From Albugo candida (taxonomy: Eukaryota; Oomycota; Peronosporomycetes; Albuginales), in NCBI GenBank assembly GCA_040437565.1, contig JBDOQK010000045.1, positions 220,343-284,342 on the forward strand: a stretch of DNA of 64,000 nucleotides. The letters are read 5' to 3'. Within the stretch, counting starts at the first letter, position 1. Each line of letters opens with the position of its first letter. Under the pieces are notes generated by a model. That model had not been told where the DNA came from. It saw only the letters and a program-made list of their open reading frames with translations, and did no database searches. Made by a program: the position numbers and the translations under genes. Below are positions 61,931 through 64,000 of the stretch, in pieces.

Positions 61931-62253
61931 TCTTCGTCGTTGTAATAGTTGGCGACGAAATCTTCCTTCGTTGGCCATGTGTCGCTTTCTCGAAAAAAGT
62001 CTTGACGACTGCGAATCTCGAAAAGCGTAGCAAACGTTTTTTGAAATGTTCGATGTGGTTCGTCCGCCATACCAAGATTGTACCAAACGTTCTGCGTACT
62101 CGGATGACGAGTAGCAGCTTCGTAATGTAACTTTTGGTCGCAGTGAAACCAAATCGGTTGTTCCATGTAGTACTGACGGCGTTGTAAAACATTCAAATCT
62201 GATATTGAAATGCTCCAATTCGCATCAATTGTAATGCTTGCGATGCATCGCAA
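61931..62253 (-). pseudogene. Relic of unnamed repeat family 'A', copy 2
   Basis: On the minus strand an open piece of about 107 codons up to the gap reads through VLQRRQYYMEQPIWFHCDQK, STQNVWYNLGMADEPHRTFQ, FATLFEIRSRQDFFRESDTW and DFVANYYNDE. It matches 43-440 on the plus strand but keeps a single frame, so it is better preserved. No ATG upstream of the homology is certain. The frame runs into N, so its C-terminus is missing. Function is unknown; position beside a gypsy relic suggests a transposon gene, but the gap forbids a firm link. Confidence 0.5.
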
Positions 62254-62515
62254 GCGCTTTCGAGTGCATTATCTTGTCGGTACGAGCCTATATAGCAGAC
62301 AAAATTTCCTTACCCTCGACGATCGTAATATTGCTTCGGTCCATGATGGAGGGTATGTAGGGGTAAAAGACTGTTCCGTTATTCTTCCAAACTTTATCAA
62401 AGAAGAATAAAGAGAATGTGATTGATGACATAAATCAGAAGGAAAGCGCTAAGATGTGTCGTGGTGTACCCTTCGGATGTGATAGGATGCGACAAGCTGT
62501 TGTTTCACATCCAGT

Positions 62516-62615
62516 NNNNNNNNNNNNNNNNNNNNNNNNNNNNNNNNNNNNNNNNNNNNNNNNNNNNNNNNNNNNNNNNNNNNNNNNNNNNNNNNNNNNN
62601 NNNNNNNNNNNNNNN
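62516..62615. other. Assembly gap, 100 N
   Basis: Exactly 100 N. The sequence between this and the previous gap beyond the family A relic (62254-62515) shows no gene I recognise. Confidence 0.99.
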
Positions 62616-62960
62616 CGTAGTGAGGTTGATCAAGAAGAGCGTATTGTAAGCCATACATATCGTCCGATACATTGCGAACAACGAGTAGAAAGGATCAAAA
62701 GCTCTAATAATTTTTACGAACAGGTGACCTGAATCGAGAGACAACAAGTTGTGAAGGTAGAGCCATGCACACCAGGCTGATGTCAACGAAGTCGTAACAT
62801 TCTACAAGGAGGATCAGGTAGAAACTCTTGAGTTCAGAAAGATCTAGAAGGCTCTGAGCGCTTTGATCACGAGTAAAGAGCATCGAAGTCATTAAAATGC
62901 ACAAGAGAAAGAATAAAATGCGTAAATAGCAGCACAGACACATGACCCCTTCAACGTCTT

Positions 62961-63060
62961 NNNNNNNNNNNNNNNNNNNNNNNNNNNNNNNNNNNNNNNN
63001 NNNNNNNNNNNNNNNNNNNNNNNNNNNNNNNNNNNNNNNNNNNNNNNNNNNNNNNNNNNN
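62961..63060. other. Assembly gap, 100 N
   Basis: Exactly 100 N. The 345 bp between the second and third gaps hold only short frames. Confidence 0.99.
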
Positions 63061-63229
63061 ATTTTGGACGAGGGGAATGAATGAAGCATGCAAAGCATCA
63101 AGAGAGCATATGACGAATCGAACTTTCACGAAATGCGGTGGAAAGGGAGTGGAAGCAGTTGACGCGCAGTACACACAAAGACACTCGGCACATTGGAACG
63201 TGTGTTTGCTTGTGTGGAGTGTATGCAAC

Positions 63230-64000
63230 GGAGCAATTCCGAGCGAAAATCAGAGTAGAGACTGACTCTGCTGCTACGAGATCTCCTGAAAGAAGGAGAA
63301 GGTGAATTGGAGCGCCGAAAAAGGGAATGCGAAGCGATCAAAGACGAAGAAACACAAGCAAACGTCCATTTCCAAAGAGAACAAATCACCTCAAGAAATG
63401 GACTCTTACGTCGCTGTAGGGATGCACACGAGCAGGAGGCAGAGACGCAGAGGAACGAGCTACTTGCTGAACGACAAAGACAAGGGTATGCGTTGAAGGA
63501 TAGAATTCGAGTCCGAAGAGAGAAGAAGACGGTGTCTGTGCTTCCCATTGTATTGAGCACGCACTAGTATCTTTGGAGAAGGCGTTTGTAGAGAAGGAAC
63601 AATTACTTGAAGCCAGTATCGAAGCAAAGGAAGCAGAAGCGTGGTTGTTGATCCGTGGAAAACAACAACAAGAGCAACCAGCGCTTACTGCGAAAGCTCA
63701 TGCGATTGCTTAGAGGAAACAGCAGAAAGCTATGGAGCCTAAACGATTGACCGCTGAGGAATTATAGATACTTTCAGGCAAGCCTGTGGAAGAGGGTAAA
63801 CAACTTTAAGCTTTGTTGAGCTCTGAGAAGCAGTGATACGAGAAGAGAGTGCAGGAGCGCGTGGCACAATGACGGGAAGAAAAGTATCTCAAGTGGCAAG
63901 TGTCATCTAAAACGGTCTCCGTCCGTGGAACGAGGAGACTTTTGTGTCAGCGGACGCGAGTGTGGTGATACGAATCGATAACGCCAAAGAAGCAGAAGCT
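63230..64000 (+). pseudogene. Broken Glu/Arg/Gln-rich coiled-coil frame
   Basis: Plus-strand pieces are rich in Glu, Arg, Lys and Gln: ERRKRECEAIKDEETQANVH, EQEAETQRNELLAERQRQGY (63307-63567), then in another frame LEKAFVEKEQLLEASIEAKE and KAMEPKRLTAEEL, with further stops. The heptad-like charge pattern predicts a coiled coil. It runs off the window end. A Glu/Lys/Arg-rich scrap near 700-900 on the minus strand, beside the other family A relic, may be the same gene. I cannot name the family; a transposon structural protein or a host coiled-coil protein are both possible. Confidence 0.4.

Noticed and set aside
1-64000. CRISPR array, operon structure or bacterial regulatory sites
   Set aside because: No spaced short repeats or gene strings; the content is eukaryotic transposons and single genes.
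1-64000. RXLR-type effectors
   Set aside because: No leader followed by RXLR and an acidic DEER-like stretch was found in the frames read.

Overview
The window looks like a repeat-rich, gene-poor stretch of an oomycete genome, most likely a white rust (Albuginales, probably Albugo). The main evidence is three genes or gene relics that join an N-terminal signal peptide to the sequence pattern C-x2-C-L-x4-G about 38-45 residues from the start. That pattern is the CX2CX5G ('CCG') signature of the Albugo effector class, and in one copy it reads CHDC, which also fits the Albugo CHXC class. The copia, gypsy and Mutator-like relics also resemble oomycete families. No intact housekeeping gene, rRNA or canonical tRNA was recognised in 64 kb. 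All identifications come from reading the sequence, with no database search.

Layout. 1-2500: a relic of an unnamed repeat family and a C-terminal scrap of a DDE transposase. 2542-3066: relic of an unnamed gene family (second copy at 43.7-44.4 kb). 5232-7312 (-): decayed CCG effector gene. 10.4-11.9 kb (-): decayed Mutator-like (MULE) transposase. 12148-16774: Ty1/copia fossil with two diverged 183-bp LTRs. 17.1-17.5 kb (-) and 20.9-21.3 kb (+): two LINE reverse-transcriptase scraps. 21539-21778 (-): a tRNA-derived SINE with an 18-bp target duplication. 21.85-24.2 kb: a fuller copy of the DDE transposon with tandem repeats on both sides. About 24.97-25.4 kb: relic of a Gly/Tyr-rich, possibly secreted protein gene. 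31075-33178 (+): second CCG effector relic. 35.0-36.0 kb (-): unassigned coding-like relic. 40.8-43.6 kb (-): a probable further CCG-type relic. 48045-49864 (-): third CCG locus, whose first 348 codons form the best open gene here. 52.6-54.3 kb (-): second MULE relic with a 231-aa open piece ending in a SWIM zinc finger. 57.1-61.3 kb (+): Ty3/gypsy fossil running into a perfect 503-bp-armed palindrome that stops exactly at a 100-N gap. The last 2.2 kb holds three 100-N gaps, a second copy of the repeat family seen at position 1, and a degraded coiled-coil reading frame.

How it fits together: secreted host-interaction genes lie singly among old transposons, with no operon-like order. The CCG loci share signal peptide, CX2CX5G site and then repeated Cys-x2-Cys modules, so they look like members of one fast-turnover family that spreads and decays in transposon-dense DNA. 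The rest is mostly sequence in which I see nothing.
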